Below are positions 5,227 through 5,670 of a stretch of DNA of 5,670 nucleotides, piece after piece (position 1 is the stretch's first letter; every line of letters begins with the position of its first letter). Location of the stretch: the NCBI GenBank assembly GCA_023700785.1, contig JAMPYH010000188.1:1-5670 (forward strand). The letters run 5' to 3'. The notes below the pieces were generated by a model. That model made no database searches, was not told the origin of the DNA, and was given only the letters and a program-made list of their open reading frames with translations. This stretch comes from Candidatus Zixiibacteriota bacterium. Its GTDB lineage: Bacteria; Zixibacteria; MSB-5A5; GN15; FEB-12. Both the position numbers and the translations under genes were made by a program.

Positions 5227-5670
5227 TGGTGGCCAGCTCCTTGAGACCCGCTACCAGTCGATCGATATCCGTTTCAGACCGTTTTTCGGTCGCGGCGATT
5301 ATCAGGCAATGCTCCATCCCCCTGTACCAGCGCCCGGCATCCACTCCCGCGAGGATCCCTCGCTCGAGCAACGCCTGAATAACATCCTGCGCCGGCAAAC
5401 TGGTCTTGACCGCAAACTCCCGAACAAATGGCCCGCTGAAATACGGTTCAAAACCGTTAATGCCGAAGATCTGCTGCGCGGCATGATGCGCCTTCTCCGC
5501 CGACAAAAGCGCTACCTGTTTGAGCCCGGTCTTGCCGAGCAGACTGATATAGACCGACGCGGCGGTCGCGCAGAGCGCCTGATTGGTGCAGATATTGGAA
5601 GTCGCTTTCTCCCGCCGGATATGTTGTTCGCGCGTCTGCAAAGTCAGCACAAATCCTGTTTTTCCGTCGA
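5204..5670 (-). CDS. gcvPA: Glycine dehydrogenase (decarboxylating) subunit 1, C-terminal part; 5' end beyond right edge
   Basis: The frame is open to the right edge and gives 154 C-terminal residues. The segment GKTGFVLTLQTREQHIRREK, followed by ATSNICTNQALCATAASVYISLLGKTGL, is the highly conserved signature of the P-protein N-terminal-half subunit. The remainder (PVCR-like loop absent; LIIAATEKRSETDIDRLVAGL near the end) fits the usual C-terminus, with a tail LKELATSGVLSRM. With GcvPB it forms the PLP-dependent glycine decarboxylase of the glycine cleavage system. GTG 5650 is an internal valine codon, not the start, because conserved residues continue upstream of it. The last 23 bp overlap the zinc-ribbon gene. 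It is the first visible gene of the leftward operon, whose promoter must lie outside the window. Confidence 0.95.
   Translation of the reverse strand, partial: DGKTGFVLTLQTREQHIRREKATSNICTNQALCATAASVYISLLGKTGLKQVALLSAEKAHHAAQQIFGINGFEPYFSGPFVREFAVKTSLPAQDVIQALLERGILAGVDAGRWYRGMEHCLIIAATEKRSETDIDRLVAGLKELATSGVLSRM

Noticed and set aside
5204..5650. Treating GTG 5650 as the start of gcvPA
   Set aside because: Conserved residues (GKTGF) continue in frame to the right edge, so the gene is truncated by the window and not a short ORF.
1..5670. tRNA, rRNA, CRISPR arrays, insertion sequences, glycine riboswitch
   Set aside because: No clover-leaf sequence, regularly spaced repeats, transposase frame or tandem glycine-aptamer pattern was seen by eye. 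The operon promoter, where a riboswitch would lie, is outside the window.

Overview
The window comes from a bacterial chromosome of moderately high GC. It carries housekeeping genes (RNase R, both halves of the glycine cleavage P-protein, ECF-type transport ATPases) and an exported thioredoxin-like protein. Nothing in it fixes the lineage. The two-subunit P-protein (GcvPA plus GcvPB) and the apparent use of selenocysteine would suit an anaerobic or facultative Gram-negative environmental lineage, such as the FCB/Zixibacteria-like or deltaproteobacterial groups. That placement is a guess. TGA, TAG and TAA all serve as ordinary stops here, so the genetic code looks standard.

Left end (1-330): the first 55 codons of RNase R (rnr) read leftward and run off the window. 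They lie behind a near-consensus sigma70 promoter (TTGACA, 17 bp, TATACT) placed so close to the ATG that the mRNA would be leaderless or nearly so. A second TTGACA lies exactly 23 bp further upstream. A small NIPSNAP/dimeric alpha-beta barrel-like gene (331-627, + strand) diverges from rnr.

All remaining genes read leftward and look like one operon, in transcription order: gcvPA (3' end only, 5204 to the right edge), two tandem zinc-ribbon/DUF2007-like genes (5226-4876 and 4875-4501), an exported thioredoxin-TPR protein (4476-3592), gcvPB (3527-2073), an intrinsic terminator (2012-2045), and a fused two-domain EcfA-type ATPase (2007-592). The ATPase gene starts in the terminator's U-tract and ends in a 36-bp convergent overlap with the 331-627 gene.

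The main discovery is in the thioredoxin gene. Its reading frame is interrupted by a single TGA exactly where the first cysteine of the CxxC active site belongs (DFYADW-TGA-TWCK), with uninterrupted homologous-looking sequence in the same frame on both sides. A stem-loop with a GGUC apical loop starts 16 nt after the TGA, and its loop starts 23 nt after it. This matches the expected form of a bacterial SECIS element. The gene is therefore best read as one 294-residue selenoprotein with a UxxC redox centre, not as two ORFs or a pseudogene. Its position between gcvPA and gcvPB, together with two DUF2007-like paralogues, is also unusual, because the two P-protein genes are normally adjacent.
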